A stretch of DNA of 64,000 nt, taken from the NCBI GenBank assembly GCA_033763995.1, contig JANRJL010000083.1:62001-126000 (forward strand), read 5' to 3'. Shown in pieces: positions 23,316 through 31,395 of this stretch; position 1 is the stretch's first letter; every line of letters starts with the position of its first letter. Below the pieces are notes generated by a model. It made no database searches. It saw only the letters and a program-made list of their open reading frames with translations, and had not been told where the DNA came from. The stretch is from GCA-2737725 sp033763995. GTDB lineage: Bacteria; Pseudomonadota; Alphaproteobacteria; Rhodospirillales; Rhodospirillaceae. Position numbers and translations under genes: made by a program.

Positions 23316-24271
23316 GGCCCCGTCTCCATGGGCAGTGACGGATCGGGCCCCCACTCGGTCATGGAGCCGTCGTAAAGCGCCACGTTCTTGTGACCCAACA
23401 ACATGAGCGCGAAGGAATCGGTGGTGGCGGAAATGCCGCCGCCGCAATAGGTGATCACGCGCTTGGCCTTCATGGCCTTCACGGGCGCGAACTTCTTGCG
23501 CAGGGCGGCGGCCGGCAGGAACGTCTTGGTCATGGGGTCGATCAGATCGAGCGCATAGACATTGACCGAGCCGGCGATATGTCCCGGGCGGCCATATTGC
23601 ATCTTGGCGCCGGAATGAACGTCGGGCGCGAGCGCATTGATGATGCAGGTGTCCTTGCGGCCCAAGGCCGCCACCACCTCGTCCTTGCCGATGATCTGCC
23701 CGCGTTTCGGCTTGGCCTTGAACGTGCTCGCCGGCCAGCGCGGCGCCGCGATGGTGACCGGACGACGCTCGGCCACCCATTTATCCCAGCCGCCATTGAG
23801 CACCTGCACTTTGGCGTGGCCCATGGCGCGGAACATGAGGAACAACCGCGTCGCCCAATAGTTGGCGCCGCGGCTATAAACGATCACGCGGTGCTGGTTG
23901 CCGATCCCGTGCGCCGACATCACGCGCTCGAATTGCGCCGGCGGGGTCATCATGAAGCGCAGCTTCGGTTGCGGCGCGGCCAATTCGTCGACCAGGTCGA
24001 TGAAACACGACCCCGGAATATGCGCGATTTGCCAATCGGCAAGTCCCTTTTCGATGGCGTAGCCGCCCTCGGGTTTGGGTGTCATGCGCACGTTGCAATC
24101 GATGATGCGCACATCGGGATCGCCCAGGTGTTTCTCGAGCCACGCGCTGTCCACCAGGATGCGCGCGTTGGCGTAACCGCTCGCTGCTGGGCGCTTTGTC
24201 ATGCGGCGTGGGGAACTCGACTTTGTTCTCTTGGCCTTGGATGTTGCTCGCTTGACCCTTGCACGCGCCAT
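23312..24271 (-). CDS. sseA: Thiosulfate/3-mercaptopyruvate sulfurtransferase
   Basis: The 319-residue protein has two rhodanese domains. The second carries the active-site Cys276 in TYCGGGISATTDSF; the loop CGGGISA is closer to thiosulfate/3-mercaptopyruvate sulfurtransferases with CG(S/G)GVTA. The first domain contains DCNVRMTPKPEGGY, IPGSCFIDLVDEL and YSRGANYWATRLF. I chose ATG 24271, behind AGGAG eight bases upstream; ATG 24202 would remove a 23-residue Lys/Arg-rich leader (MARARVKRATSKAKRTKSS) but has no ribosome site. It follows two small membrane-protein genes. Confidence 0.85.
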   Translation of the reverse strand: MARARVKRATSKAKRTKSSSPRRMTKRPAASGYANARILVDSAWLEKHLGDPDVRIIDCNVRMTPKPEGGYAIEKGLADWQIAHIPGSCFIDLVDELAAPQPKLRFMMTPPAQFERVMSAHGIGNQHRVIVYSRGANYWATRLFLMFRAMGHAKVQVLNGGWDKWVAERRPVTIAAPRWPASTFKAKPKRGQIIGKDEVVAALGRKDTCIINALAPDVHSGAKMQYGRPGHIAGSVNVYALDLIDPMTKTFLPAAALRKKFAPVKAMKAKRVITYCGGGISATTDSFALMLLGHKNVALYDGSMTEWGPDPSLPMETGP

Positions 24272-24282
24272 GATGACCGCTC

Positions 24283-24681
24283 CTATTTTTTGGGATCGCC
24301 GCGAACCCAAAGCAAACTTGCGTTCCCCGTGCCACGATCGCGGCCAAAGGTGCCGATCGCGAGCGCGAGAAAGCCGATCAGGACCGGAATGTTGATGGGC
24401 TCGGGGACAGCGGCCAAGTTAAGGATCCCGAGCGCAACACCCAACCCATTGGCGGTGTGGCACAACCGCCACGGCGTGCGTGATTCGGCGGCGCCGTAAG
24501 CGACCGCGAGATTGAGAAAAATCAGAAACACCACGGACAGGTCGGTGGAGACGTACCAGACCAAGCGGCCGGACAACTCCTTGAACATGACCGGCGCCAG
24601 GGCGGCATGAAACAGCATCAACGCGAACAAGATGCACATGCCCGCGACTTGAAGAGCCTTAAAGGTACGCGACCGAGCCAT
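24283..24681 (-). CDS. Small four-helix membrane protein (paralogue 1)
   Basis: The 132-residue protein has four hydrophobic segments: GMCILFALMLFHAALAP, VWYVSTDLSVVFLIFLNLA, ALGILNLAAVPEP and PVLIGFLALAIGTFG. ATG 24681 was chosen since the longer upstream frame is antisense-like. It shares layout and local similarity (LSVVFLIFLNLAVAYG against MGLFLAFLNFIAARHS) with the next gene on the strand, so they are probably a tandem duplication. Function unknown. Stop is 11 bases before the sulfurtransferase start. Confidence 0.65.
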   Translation of the reverse strand: MARSRTFKALQVAGMCILFALMLFHAALAPVMFKELSGRLVWYVSTDLSVVFLIFLNLAVAYGAAESRTPWRLCHTANGLGVALGILNLAAVPEPINIPVLIGFLALAIGTFGRDRGTGNASLLWVRGDPKK

Positions 24682-24733
24682 TTTCCGGATTTGCTCCAAC
24701 CCCACGCCAGCATGCAGGGTTCCGATATCGATC

Positions 24734-25081
24734 TCAAGTGACGGATGCGTTTCTTGAAGGCCGTGGCGCGCTGAGCGCAAGCCCGATGAACAGCAGGGCT
24801 GCGACATAGCTCTGGGGGGCGGGGTCGGTGATGATATTGCCGCCGGCAAAGAGCGCCCCGAGAACATTGGCCGCGAGACAGAAGCGAGTAATCGCGCGGT
24901 CGCCAGAGTGGCGCGCGGCAATAAAGTTCAAGAACGCCAGGAACAGCCCCATCAGGCCGACACCGACGAACCACGCCAACGAGGACTTGAGCTCGGAGAA
25001 GATCGCGGGTGTCGCGGCGATATGAACCACGCTGAGGGCGACGATCAGCCAGGTGAATACACGGTGAGCCCTTGATTTCAT
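24734..25081 (-). CDS. Small four-helix membrane protein (paralogue 2)
   Basis: The 115-residue protein has four hydrophobic stretches (FTWLIVALSVVHIAATP, LAWFVGVGLMGLFLAFLNFI, RFCLAANVLGALFAGGNI, YVAALLFIGLALS). Its ATG overlaps the stop of the GST gene (ATGA at 25078-25081), so translation is coupled. It is a paralogue of the gene at 24283. The family is not one I recognise; an integral inner-membrane location is clear. Confidence 0.65.
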   Translation of the reverse strand: MKSRAHRVFTWLIVALSVVHIAATPAIFSELKSSLAWFVGVGLMGLFLAFLNFIAARHSGDRAITRFCLAANVLGALFAGGNIITDPAPQSYVAALLFIGLALSAPRPSRNASVT

Positions 25082-25800
25082 GATTTGGCCAGCTCCGGAA
25101 AATATGCCGTCAACATGCGGTCGGAATGATCGACTAGGTTCCGATGTTTGAGGGTCGCGGCCTTGAGCGGAAAGTCCCACGGCGTGCGCACGATCGAGGC
25201 AACAAACGCGAACAACACGGCGTCGAGCACCGTGGGTTTGTCGCCGAAACACCACGTTCGGCTTCCCAGCCAGTGGCCCAGCGCGTTGACGTCATCGATG
25301 CCCAGCTTCCAGATCGTCGCGGCCGGATGCCGCCCCATCCCCATGCCGCGAAAAGTCTTGCTCGCGGCGCGGCGAATCACCGGCAGTAAAAGTTTGGCCG
25401 CCAGGCCCTTGAGGCCGATGACGTCGCTCACATAACCGGCTGTTTCCTTCGGGTGATCGGGATCCTGCCAGCGCGCGTAACCCGCCACCCAATAGAGGTG
25501 CTCCTCCATCATGCGCTGGAAGGCGAGCGAGACGGCGCGCTCGGCCAACGTCAATTTGCCGTCGACGGGATGGCCGTTGGTTTTTTCGAGATGCTCGATG
25601 ATCAGCCCGGAATCGCACAGCATCTTGCCGTCGAGTTCGATATATGGCGCCTTTCCCGTCGGCGACTTCGGCGCGCCTTTGACAACAGCAATCGTGTAGT
25701 TCAGCCCAGCCATGCGCAGATAGGTCTCGAGCTTGATGCAGAACGGACTGGGATTGGGCAACCCGAACATGGGCGCGAACTGATGAAGAACGATGGACAT
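25078..25800 (-). CDS. Glutathione S-transferase family protein (Fax/metaxin-like)
   Basis: The 240-residue protein opens with LHQFAPMFGLPNPSPFCIKLE, where SPFC is the thioredoxin-fold redox/thiol position, then GKAPYIELDGKMLCDSGLII, the cis-Pro and Asp-Ser of the glutathione site. The C-terminal helical domain holds RMMEEHLYWVAGYARW and DKPTVLDAVLFAFVASI, typical of the Fax-like branch. It is likely a cytoplasmic glutathione-dependent enzyme or chaperone. It starts the minus-strand cluster GST, two membrane proteins, sulfurtransferase, which together suggest a sulfur/redox theme. Confidence 0.82.
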   Translation of the reverse strand: MSIVLHQFAPMFGLPNPSPFCIKLETYLRMAGLNYTIAVVKGAPKSPTGKAPYIELDGKMLCDSGLIIEHLEKTNGHPVDGKLTLAERAVSLAFQRMMEEHLYWVAGYARWQDPDHPKETAGYVSDVIGLKGLAAKLLLPVIRRAASKTFRGMGMGRHPAATIWKLGIDDVNALGHWLGSRTWCFGDKPTVLDAVLFAFVASIVRTPWDFPLKAATLKHRNLVDHSDRMLTAYFPELAKS

Positions 25801-25826
25801 GGGCGCTCCGGTTTATCGACGAGATA

Positions 25827-27611
25827 TCAGATAAACCCACCGGCCTGATGTTTCCAGAGCCGCGCGTAAACGCCGCCGTGGGCCAGCAATTCCGCGTGGC
25901 TGCCCTGTTCCACGATGCGCCCGCGATCCAACACGACGATGCGGTCGAGATGCATGATGGTCGACAGCCGGTGCGCGATGGCGATGACCGTGCGCCCGGC
26001 CATGAGCTTGAGCAGCGCGTCTTGAATCAGGTTCTCGGCCTCGCTGTCGAGCGATGAGGTCGCTTCGTCGAGCACCAGGATCGGCGCGTCCTTGAGAAAG
26101 GCCCGCGCGATGGCGACACGCTGGCGCTCGCCGCCCGAGAGTTTCATGCCCTTCTCGCCCACCACGGCATCGTAGCCCTTGTCGCGCGCGATGATGAACT
26201 CGTGGCAATGGGCGCGCTGGGCGGCATCGATCACGGCGGCCTCGGTGGCCTCCGGCCGCCCATAAAGAATGTTGTCGCGCACGCTGCGGTGAAAGAGCGT
26301 GGGCGACTGCGGCACCTCGGCGACGGCGTGATGGAGCGACTGCCACGTGACGTGCGATATATCCTGCCCGTCGATGCGGATGCGCCCGCCTTGCAGCGGG
26401 AATTGCCGGCGCAGCAGCTTGATCAAGGTGCTCTTGCCGGCCCCCGAGGGGCCCACCAATCCCACGCGCTCGCCACCGCGAATGGCCAACGACAACCCGT
26501 CAAAAACGGGCGCGGTGTCGCCGTAACCGAAATGCAGATCTTGGATTTCTACGGCGCCGGCCGTGACCCGCAGATCTTGCGCGCCGGGCACATCGACGAT
26601 CTCATGGGGCTTGGCGATCACGTCCAAACATTCGCTCAGTTGGGTGTAATGCTCGGAGAATTGCAAAAACTGATCGCCGAGATTGGACAGTTGACCGGCG
26701 ATGAGCAGCGACAGGGTCATGACGGTGGCGAAGAGCCCGACGGTCATCTCGCCCGCGCGGGCCTCGAGCAGGCCCTGCCAACCGATGGCAACCACCAAGG
26801 CCATGGCGAGCACGTGCAAGGCGGCGCCCATGGCCGAGGTGGAATAGACCCAGCGAATCTTGGCCGTGACCTCGCGTTGGCTGATGGGGCGCAGCAAGAG
26901 CCGCTCAAAAGCCGCGCGCGAGAAGCTCAAGACCGCGTCCCAGTTGGCGACAATATCGACCTTGCGCCCCGATTGCGCGGAGGACGCCGCCGACAGCGCC
27001 CGGCCGTAAGGCCAGCACAGCCGCGCGGCCCAGAAGGCCAAGGCCCCGAAGGCCACCACAAAGCCCGCATAGATCGGAGCCAAGGCAGGGGTCTGCAAGA
27101 CCGCCATGGCCAAGGCCAGCAGCATCAAGGTGATGAATCGCGCCAGCCGGAAAAACAGAAACTCCATCATGTAATAGGACGTCAATGCGACGGTGCGGAT
27201 ACGGTGCCCGACCGATCCGCTGCCCTCGTCCAGAAAAAAGCGCGGCGCGTGGCCCAGCACATAGCCGAGGATCTCGTCGTGCATGCGGGCGCGCAAATAG
27301 GACTGGAAGCGGCCGAGATAAGCACCCAGCAGGCGCATCATCAGCGCCGGCAGAATCCAAAGACAGATCAGCATCAGAAAGAGTGACGTGGGATCGACCG
27401 GCAGGAGCGGCAGTGCTTCGCCCCCGGGTTCATCCGCCAGCGCATTGATCAACGCGCCAAACACGAAAGTTCCGCTTGTCTCGATGCCGGCGATGACCAT
27501 GCTGACGACCGCCGTGGCCAGCACCGCCGCGAGGCTGCCGCGACGCACATAATGCCACATGAAGCGCAGCGGCGTGGTCGGCAGCTCCGCGACGCGCTCA
27601 GGCAGGGTCAC
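25827..27611 (-). CDS. ABC transporter, fused permease and ATPase (exporter type)
   Basis: The 594-residue half-transporter has six membrane helices in residues 1-330 followed by a nucleotide-binding domain. It shows Walker A (GLVGPSGAGKSTLIKLL), Q-loop (VAEVPQSPTLF), signature LSGGERQRVAIARA, Walker B (PILVLDEATSSLD) and the H-loop in VIAIAHRLSTI. This is the type IV exporter (MsbA/HlyB-like) architecture, working as a homodimer to export lipid or drug substrates. Its ATG overlaps the stop of the acyl-CoA ligase upstream (27608-27611), so the two are translationally coupled. Confidence 0.9.
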   Translation of the reverse strand: MTLPERVAELPTTPLRFMWHYVRRGSLAAVLATAVVSMVIAGIETSGTFVFGALINALADEPGGEALPLLPVDPTSLFLMLICLWILPALMMRLLGAYLGRFQSYLRARMHDEILGYVLGHAPRFFLDEGSGSVGHRIRTVALTSYYMMEFLFFRLARFITLMLLALAMAVLQTPALAPIYAGFVVAFGALAFWAARLCWPYGRALSAASSAQSGRKVDIVANWDAVLSFSRAAFERLLLRPISQREVTAKIRWVYSTSAMGAALHVLAMALVVAIGWQGLLEARAGEMTVGLFATVMTLSLLIAGQLSNLGDQFLQFSEHYTQLSECLDVIAKPHEIVDVPGAQDLRVTAGAVEIQDLHFGYGDTAPVFDGLSLAIRGGERVGLVGPSGAGKSTLIKLLRRQFPLQGGRIRIDGQDISHVTWQSLHHAVAEVPQSPTLFHRSVRDNILYGRPEATEAAVIDAAQRAHCHEFIIARDKGYDAVVGEKGMKLSGGERQRVAIARAFLKDAPILVLDEATSSLDSEAENLIQDALLKLMAGRTVIAIAHRLSTIMHLDRIVVLDRGRIVEQGSHAELLAHGGVYARLWKHQAGGFI

Positions 27612-29233
27612 AACGCCTTGGCCCGCTCGCGCAGCACGAACTTCTGGATCTTGCCGGTGGAGGTTTTCGGCAAATCGGAAAAGACCACGGTCTTGGGCGC
27701 CTTGAAGTGAGCGAGATTATCGCGGCAGAAGGCGATGATGCCCTCGGCCGTGGCGGTCTGGCCCGACTTGAGCGTCACGAAGGCGCAAGGCGTCTCGCCC
27801 CAATGGGCATCGGGGCGCGCCACCACGGCGGCCTCGAGCACGGCGGGGTGGCGGTAGAGCACGCTTTCCACTTCGATGGTCGAGATGTTCTCGCCGCCGG
27901 AGATGATGATGTCCTTGGAGCGGTCCTTGAGTTCGATGTAGCCGTCGGGGTGCATGACGCCCAAGTCGCCGGAGTGAAACCAGCCGTGTTTGAGCGCCTC
28001 GTCGGTGGCCTTGGGATTTTTGAGGTACCCGCGCATCACCACGTTGCCGCGGAACATCACTTCGCCCATGGTGGCCCCATCGGCCGGCACGGGTTTCATC
28101 GTCGCCGGGTCCATGACCGTGAGCCCGCCCAACACGTGATAGGGCACGCCTTGGCGCGCCTTCAGCGCGGCGCGGTCGGGCAAGGACTTGCTGCTCCAAT
28201 CGCGATGCCAGGCGCAAATCACCGAGGGTCCGTAGGTTTCCGTGAGGCCGTAGCCATGGGCGACGTCGAAACCCATCGTATCCATGGCCGCGAGCACGGC
28301 CGCCGGCGGCGCCGCCCCGGCCGTCATGACGTTGACGCCCTTGGGTGCCAGAGCCTTCAATTCGGGCGTGGCATTGACGAGCATATTGAGCACCGTCGGC
28401 GCGCCGCAGAAATGTGTCACGCCATGATCCTTCATGGCTGCAAAAATGAGCGCGGGGTCGACCTTGCGCAGACAGACGTGGGTGCCGGCCAGAGCGGTCA
28501 CGGTCCAGGGGAAACACCAGCCGTTGCAGTGAAACATCGGCAAGGTCCAGAGATAGACCGGATGCATCCGCATGTCCCAGGCCAGTAGGTTGCCGATGGC
28601 GTTCAAGGCCGCGCCGCGATGGTGATAGACCACGCCCTTGGGATTGCCGGTGGTGCCCGAGGTGTAATTCAGCGCGATGGCCTGCCATTCGTCGGCGGGC
28701 CAATGGCCCTCGTAAGCCAGATCGCCGCCGGCGATGAAGGCCTCGTAGTCGAGCGCCCCCAGACGGGGCGCGACGGGGCCCAGGGCGTCGACAATGTCGA
28801 CGATCAAGGGCTTGGCCTGGCACAGTTTCAATGCCTCCGCGGCCACGGCCGCGAATTCAGTGTCGACCAAAAAGACCTTGGCCTCGCCATGGTCGAGAAT
28901 GAACGCGATGGTGCGCGCATCGAGCCGCGTGTTGATGGCGTTCAACACCGCGCCGGTCATGGCCACGCCGAAATGGGTCTCGAGATGGGCGGGGATGTTC
29001 GGAGCCAACACCGCCACCGTATCGCCCAGGCCGACGCCTTTGCCCGCCAAGGCCGATCCCAGCCTGCGGCAGCGTTCGGCCAGTTGCCGGTACGTGAAAC
29101 GCTTGGGCCCGTGAATCACGGCCACATGGTCGGGATAGGTCGCGGCGCTCCGCTTGAGGAACGCAAGCGGCGTCAGCGCCTCGAAATTCGCCGGGCTGCG
29201 CGGTAGGTCGCGCTCATAAATGTTCAAGGCCAT
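27608..29233 (-). CDS. Acyl-CoA synthetase (AMP-forming, DmdB/medium-chain type)
   Basis: The 541-residue ANL ligase has the P-loop LNYTSGTTGNPKGVVYHH, the MFHCNGWCFPW motif, AHGYGLTETYGPSVIC, WFHSGDLGVMHPDGY, DIIISGGENISTIEVE and the catalytic Lys in KTSTGKIQKFVLRE. The HCNGWCFPW motif and overall length fit 3-methylmercaptopropionate/medium-chain acyl ligases. ATG 29233 begins the domain (MALNIYERDLPRS); the longer frame upstream enters repeats. Translation is coupled to the ABC exporter that follows. Substrate unproven. Confidence 0.85.
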   Translation of the reverse strand: MALNIYERDLPRSPANFEALTPLAFLKRSAATYPDHVAVIHGPKRFTYRQLAERCRRLGSALAGKGVGLGDTVAVLAPNIPAHLETHFGVAMTGAVLNAINTRLDARTIAFILDHGEAKVFLVDTEFAAVAAEALKLCQAKPLIVDIVDALGPVAPRLGALDYEAFIAGGDLAYEGHWPADEWQAIALNYTSGTTGNPKGVVYHHRGAALNAIGNLLAWDMRMHPVYLWTLPMFHCNGWCFPWTVTALAGTHVCLRKVDPALIFAAMKDHGVTHFCGAPTVLNMLVNATPELKALAPKGVNVMTAGAAPPAAVLAAMDTMGFDVAHGYGLTETYGPSVICAWHRDWSSKSLPDRAALKARQGVPYHVLGGLTVMDPATMKPVPADGATMGEVMFRGNVVMRGYLKNPKATDEALKHGWFHSGDLGVMHPDGYIELKDRSKDIIISGGENISTIEVESVLYRHPAVLEAAVVARPDAHWGETPCAFVTLKSGQTATAEGIIAFCRDNLAHFKAPKTVVFSDLPKTSTGKIQKFVLRERAKAL

Positions 29234-29368
29234 CGCCACCGTCCTGCTGGTCGTCACACAGGACGGATATTGGCGAGAAAAGACACTCCAGAACAAGCCG
29301 CCAGTTGATGCAAATGGCGAATTGATCAATGCGCAGAGATCAACGACTGACAACGGTGGTGGGGGCCG

Positions 29369-29445
29369 GAGTGGAGCGGATTTGACATTCGCACCCCCGA
29401 CAGCCTCCGGGCGACGAAGCGAATGTCAAATCCAAAGCTCCACTC
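29369..29445. repeat. Long imperfect palindrome, hairpin element 1
   Basis: Outer arms GAGTGGAGC / GCTCCACTC and inner arms GGATTTGACATTCGC / GCGAATGTCAAATCC are perfect complements, with an unpaired AAA on the right side and a 26-base loop. It shares layout and the CATTCGC core with the element 15 bases to its right. Confidence 0.85.
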
Positions 29446-29460
29446 AAAACCGTATATTTT

Positions 29461-29536
29461 CTAGTGGTCCTATGATTCCAGCATTCGCAAGCCAGCCCAA
29501 GGAACTGGGATGCGAATGCTGGAATCGGACCACTAG
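29461..29536. repeat. Long imperfect palindrome, hairpin element 2
   Basis: Outer arms CTAGTGGTCC / GGACCACTAG and inner arms GATTCCAGCATTCGCA / TGCGAATGCTGGAATC are perfect complements; TAT is unpaired on the left and the loop is about 21 bases. It looks like a diverged copy of element 1, and similar REP-like sequences are, from memory, widespread in alphaproteobacteria. Confidence 0.88.
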
Positions 29537-29567
29537 CGCCCCCACACCGCCGTCAATCGGGGCTGAC

Positions 29568-29759
29568 TTACTTGGACTTCTCGATTTCGGCCAGCAATGC
29601 GGCCGTCTTGGCGTCGGGCTGATAGCCTGTCGGTTGCGCCTTCTCGGCGGTGACGACGATTTCTTCCAACTTCGCCAAACGGGTCTGTTCCTTGTCGCCT
29701 TGAGCCAAGGCCGGTGCCGCGATGGCGACCATCACCGACGCGAAAACAAGTTTCTTCAT
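29568..29759 (-). CDS. Small exported protein (63 residues)
   Basis: The 63-residue product starts with a signal peptide (MKKLVFASVMVAIAAPALA, about 1-19), leaving a charged 44-residue mature peptide with EIVVTAEKAQPTGYQ and a Lys-rich end. It resembles no family I know. Its ATG overlaps the stop of the protease gene upstream (ATGA at 29756-29759), so it is co-translated with it and may be its partner or substrate. Confidence 0.6.
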   Translation of the reverse strand: MKKLVFASVMVAIAAPALAQGDKEQTRLAKLEEIVVTAEKAQPTGYQPDAKTAALLAEIEKSK

Positions 29760-30538
29760 TTGAGGTTCCCTTTGTTGCTTACGTAGCCGTTTGCGGCGAG
29801 GCGCGCCGCGCGCTTGGGGACGTCGGCCTCGGCCGTGACCTGGTCGCCTGCGCGATCGGGCGGCACATAATCCGGGGCGTGGTCCCAAACTCCCAATTCC
29901 GAAATCGAATAGACGACGCGCGCGTGGGGATAAGCCGAGGCGCGTTGCAGGCCGAGAATGCTGTCGAGCACGAACACCGCCTCGCCGTCGCGCGCGGCGA
30001 GCCAGGCATGCCAGTCCTTCTCCTCGTTATCCCAGCCGATCACCACCCGCAGATTCTCGGGGCCCCAGCCTAGGCGGCGCAGGGTGCGGTACTTCGCGAG
30101 CGCGATATCCTCGCAATCGCCGCGAGATTGCGCCGCAGTCTGGGTGAGCGACGACCACGAATCGCGGCTCTCGCTCGTCCAGGTGACTTTGTTGAAATAG
30201 TGATGGACCAGACCCAGTTGCTCGCGGGGCGGCAAGGTTGCCGCAACCTCCAGCACGCGACGAAAGCGCGCAAGATCGACGGTCTCGCACTGTTCTTTGT
30301 CGGCGAGGCATCGACCCAACCTGACGTCATCGGCGCTCTCTTGCGCGTCCTGAGCCACCCATGGCGCGAAGTCGCTCGCCGGCGCGATGGGCGCGCTCGT
30401 GAAGGCAAAACTTGCCATGCGCGGAGCGGTCTTGAGCACGCTGGATTTTTCAGGAGCGACGGCTTCTTGCGCCATGCCGACCGGCGCAGCGGTCAGCGCC
30501 GCAAGAACGACAAACAATGTACCAGGACGAACCGTCAT
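29756..30538 (-). CDS. BTLCP/DUF920 transglutaminase-like cysteine protease (LapG-like fold)
   Basis: The 260-residue protein has a signal peptide (about 1-23) and then the bacterial transglutaminase-like cysteine protease domain with Cys142 (QSRGDCEDIALAKY), His177 (KDWHAWLA) and Asp192 (VFVLDSILGL), the full triad. This family includes LapG, which cleaves surface adhesins in the periplasm. No LapD-type c-di-GMP receptor or large adhesin is nearby. ATG 30538 gives a proper signal peptide. It is transcribed away from tRNA-Arg and is coupled to a small secreted protein. Confidence 0.85.
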   Translation of the reverse strand: MTVRPGTLFVVLAALTAAPVGMAQEAVAPEKSSVLKTAPRMASFAFTSAPIAPASDFAPWVAQDAQESADDVRLGRCLADKEQCETVDLARFRRVLEVAATLPPREQLGLVHHYFNKVTWTSESRDSWSSLTQTAAQSRGDCEDIALAKYRTLRRLGWGPENLRVVIGWDNEEKDWHAWLAARDGEAVFVLDSILGLQRASAYPHARVVYSISELGVWDHAPDYVPPDRAGDQVTAEADVPKRAARLAANGYVSNKGNLK

Positions 30539-30799
30539 AGGACGATTGTAAGCCCCGATTTTTGACAGGCTCAAGTTACAGCGCGCGGATTCCTGAAGTT
30601 CCAGCCCAATGTGGCGGAATCCTCACAGTGCACTAGGACAAGAGGCCAAATTGCACCGATGCGCCAGAAGGGTGCCTGTTGCCGGTGTCGGGCCGGGCGG
30701 AGGTAAAACGAGAGAACAGAGCGGCGGCGGCCCGGCGACGCTCGAAGCACGCTCATTTCTTATGCGTCTTAAGCGCTCGCTATACTCGCCGACAAAAAA

Positions 30800-30876
30800 T
30801 GGCGCGCCCGAAGAGATTCGAACTCCTAACCCCCAGATCCGTAGTCTGGTGCTCTATCCAGTTGAGCTACGGGCGC
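30800..30876 (-). tRNA. tRNA-Arg (anticodon ACG), CCA encoded
   Basis: On the minus strand the sequence folds into a full cloverleaf: acceptor GCGCCCG paired with CGGGCGC, discriminator G, encoded CCA at 30800-30802, D-arm AGCTCAACTGGATAGAGC, anticodon stem CCAGA/TCTGG with loop CTACGGA (ACG, read as ICG for CGU/CGC/CGA), and T-loop GTTCGAATC. Downstream, T6 directly follows the CCA and would help termination. Confidence 0.95.
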
Positions 30877-30962
30877 GCACGTCGTGCGAGGCGGCCGTCC
30901 GACAAGCCAAGTACGTGCCAGTTGACCTGCCGCCGCGCTGACGGGACCCCCGGAAAGCGAAG

Positions 30963-30982
30963 AGGAGCCCTTTGGGGCTCCT
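30963..30982. terminator. Strong hairpin, possible terminator
   Basis: AGGAGCCC-TTTG-GGGCTCCT is a perfect 8-bp stem with a four-base loop. There is no clear U-tract on either side (TCCC on the plus side), so it may be a processing or pausing element upstream of tRNA-Arg rather than a true intrinsic terminator. Confidence 0.4.
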
Positions 30983-31251
30983 TCCCTCCATCCGGGGAGC
31001 AGTGGGGATACTCAGATTGCCTAGGGCTTGCAAGCAAAACCTGGGTCTGAAGGGCTTCGCCGACGGCGCCGCCCGCGTGGCCTAAACCCTTCGCAGCGTT
31101 GACGGATCAGGCGCTTGCGCATCTCTGAACCGAGGAATCGAGACGTCAGTCGCGAGGCCAAAACCCCGCTCCGGTCACTTATGCCTGTTGTTCCAAACAG
31201 GGGCTTTGAGTAAAGTGCCAAAGCGAACTCGGGTTGGGGGCGGAATCCATT

Positions 31252-31280
31252 TTGAACTCAAGCTCTTAACAGCTTATTCT
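31252..31280 (+). promoter_or_regulatory. Candidate promoter for the OmpA-like lipoprotein gene
   Basis: TTGAAC (31252-31257) and TATTCT (31275-31280) are separated by exactly 17 bases, in an otherwise non-coding stretch 115 bases before the ATG. Each box matches the sigma-70 consensus at four of six positions. Confidence 0.4.
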
Positions 31281-31395
31281 GGGGATCAACCTTGGGGAAT
31301 CTTGGCGCCCGCCGAGACTCTTCGTGCGGGGCCGGACCGTTGGCTCACAGGCAGGCGGGCATCAATGGGGTCGTGGACACGTTAGGATTCGGCTG

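Larger units (their letters stand above)
29234..29567. other. Gap carrying two tandem hairpin elements
   Basis: About 334 bases without a supportable gene between the 63-residue secreted protein and the acyl-CoA ligase, both on the minus strand. The middle holds two large inverted repeats (29369-29445 and 29461-29536), listed separately. The remaining sequence near the ligase start should contain its promoter; none is clear. Confidence 0.5.
30877..31395. other. 519-base gap between tRNA-Arg and OmpA-like lipoprotein
   Basis: No convincing protein gene is present on either strand. It holds a strong hairpin at 30963-30982, a smaller one at 31184-31201 (CCTGTT..AACAGG), and a candidate promoter at 31252-31280. 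The middle part is less GC-rich than coding sequence, and a small RNA cannot be excluded. No integrase or tRNA-fragment repeat is visible. Confidence 0.5.

Noticed and set aside
29369..29536. CRISPR array or integron-like repeats
   Set aside because: Only two palindromes with differing arms and no regular spacers; better explained as REP-like hairpins.
30800..31395. Integration site of a genomic island at tRNA-Arg
   Set aside because: No integrase, no repeated tRNA 3' fragment, and the flanking genes look native.
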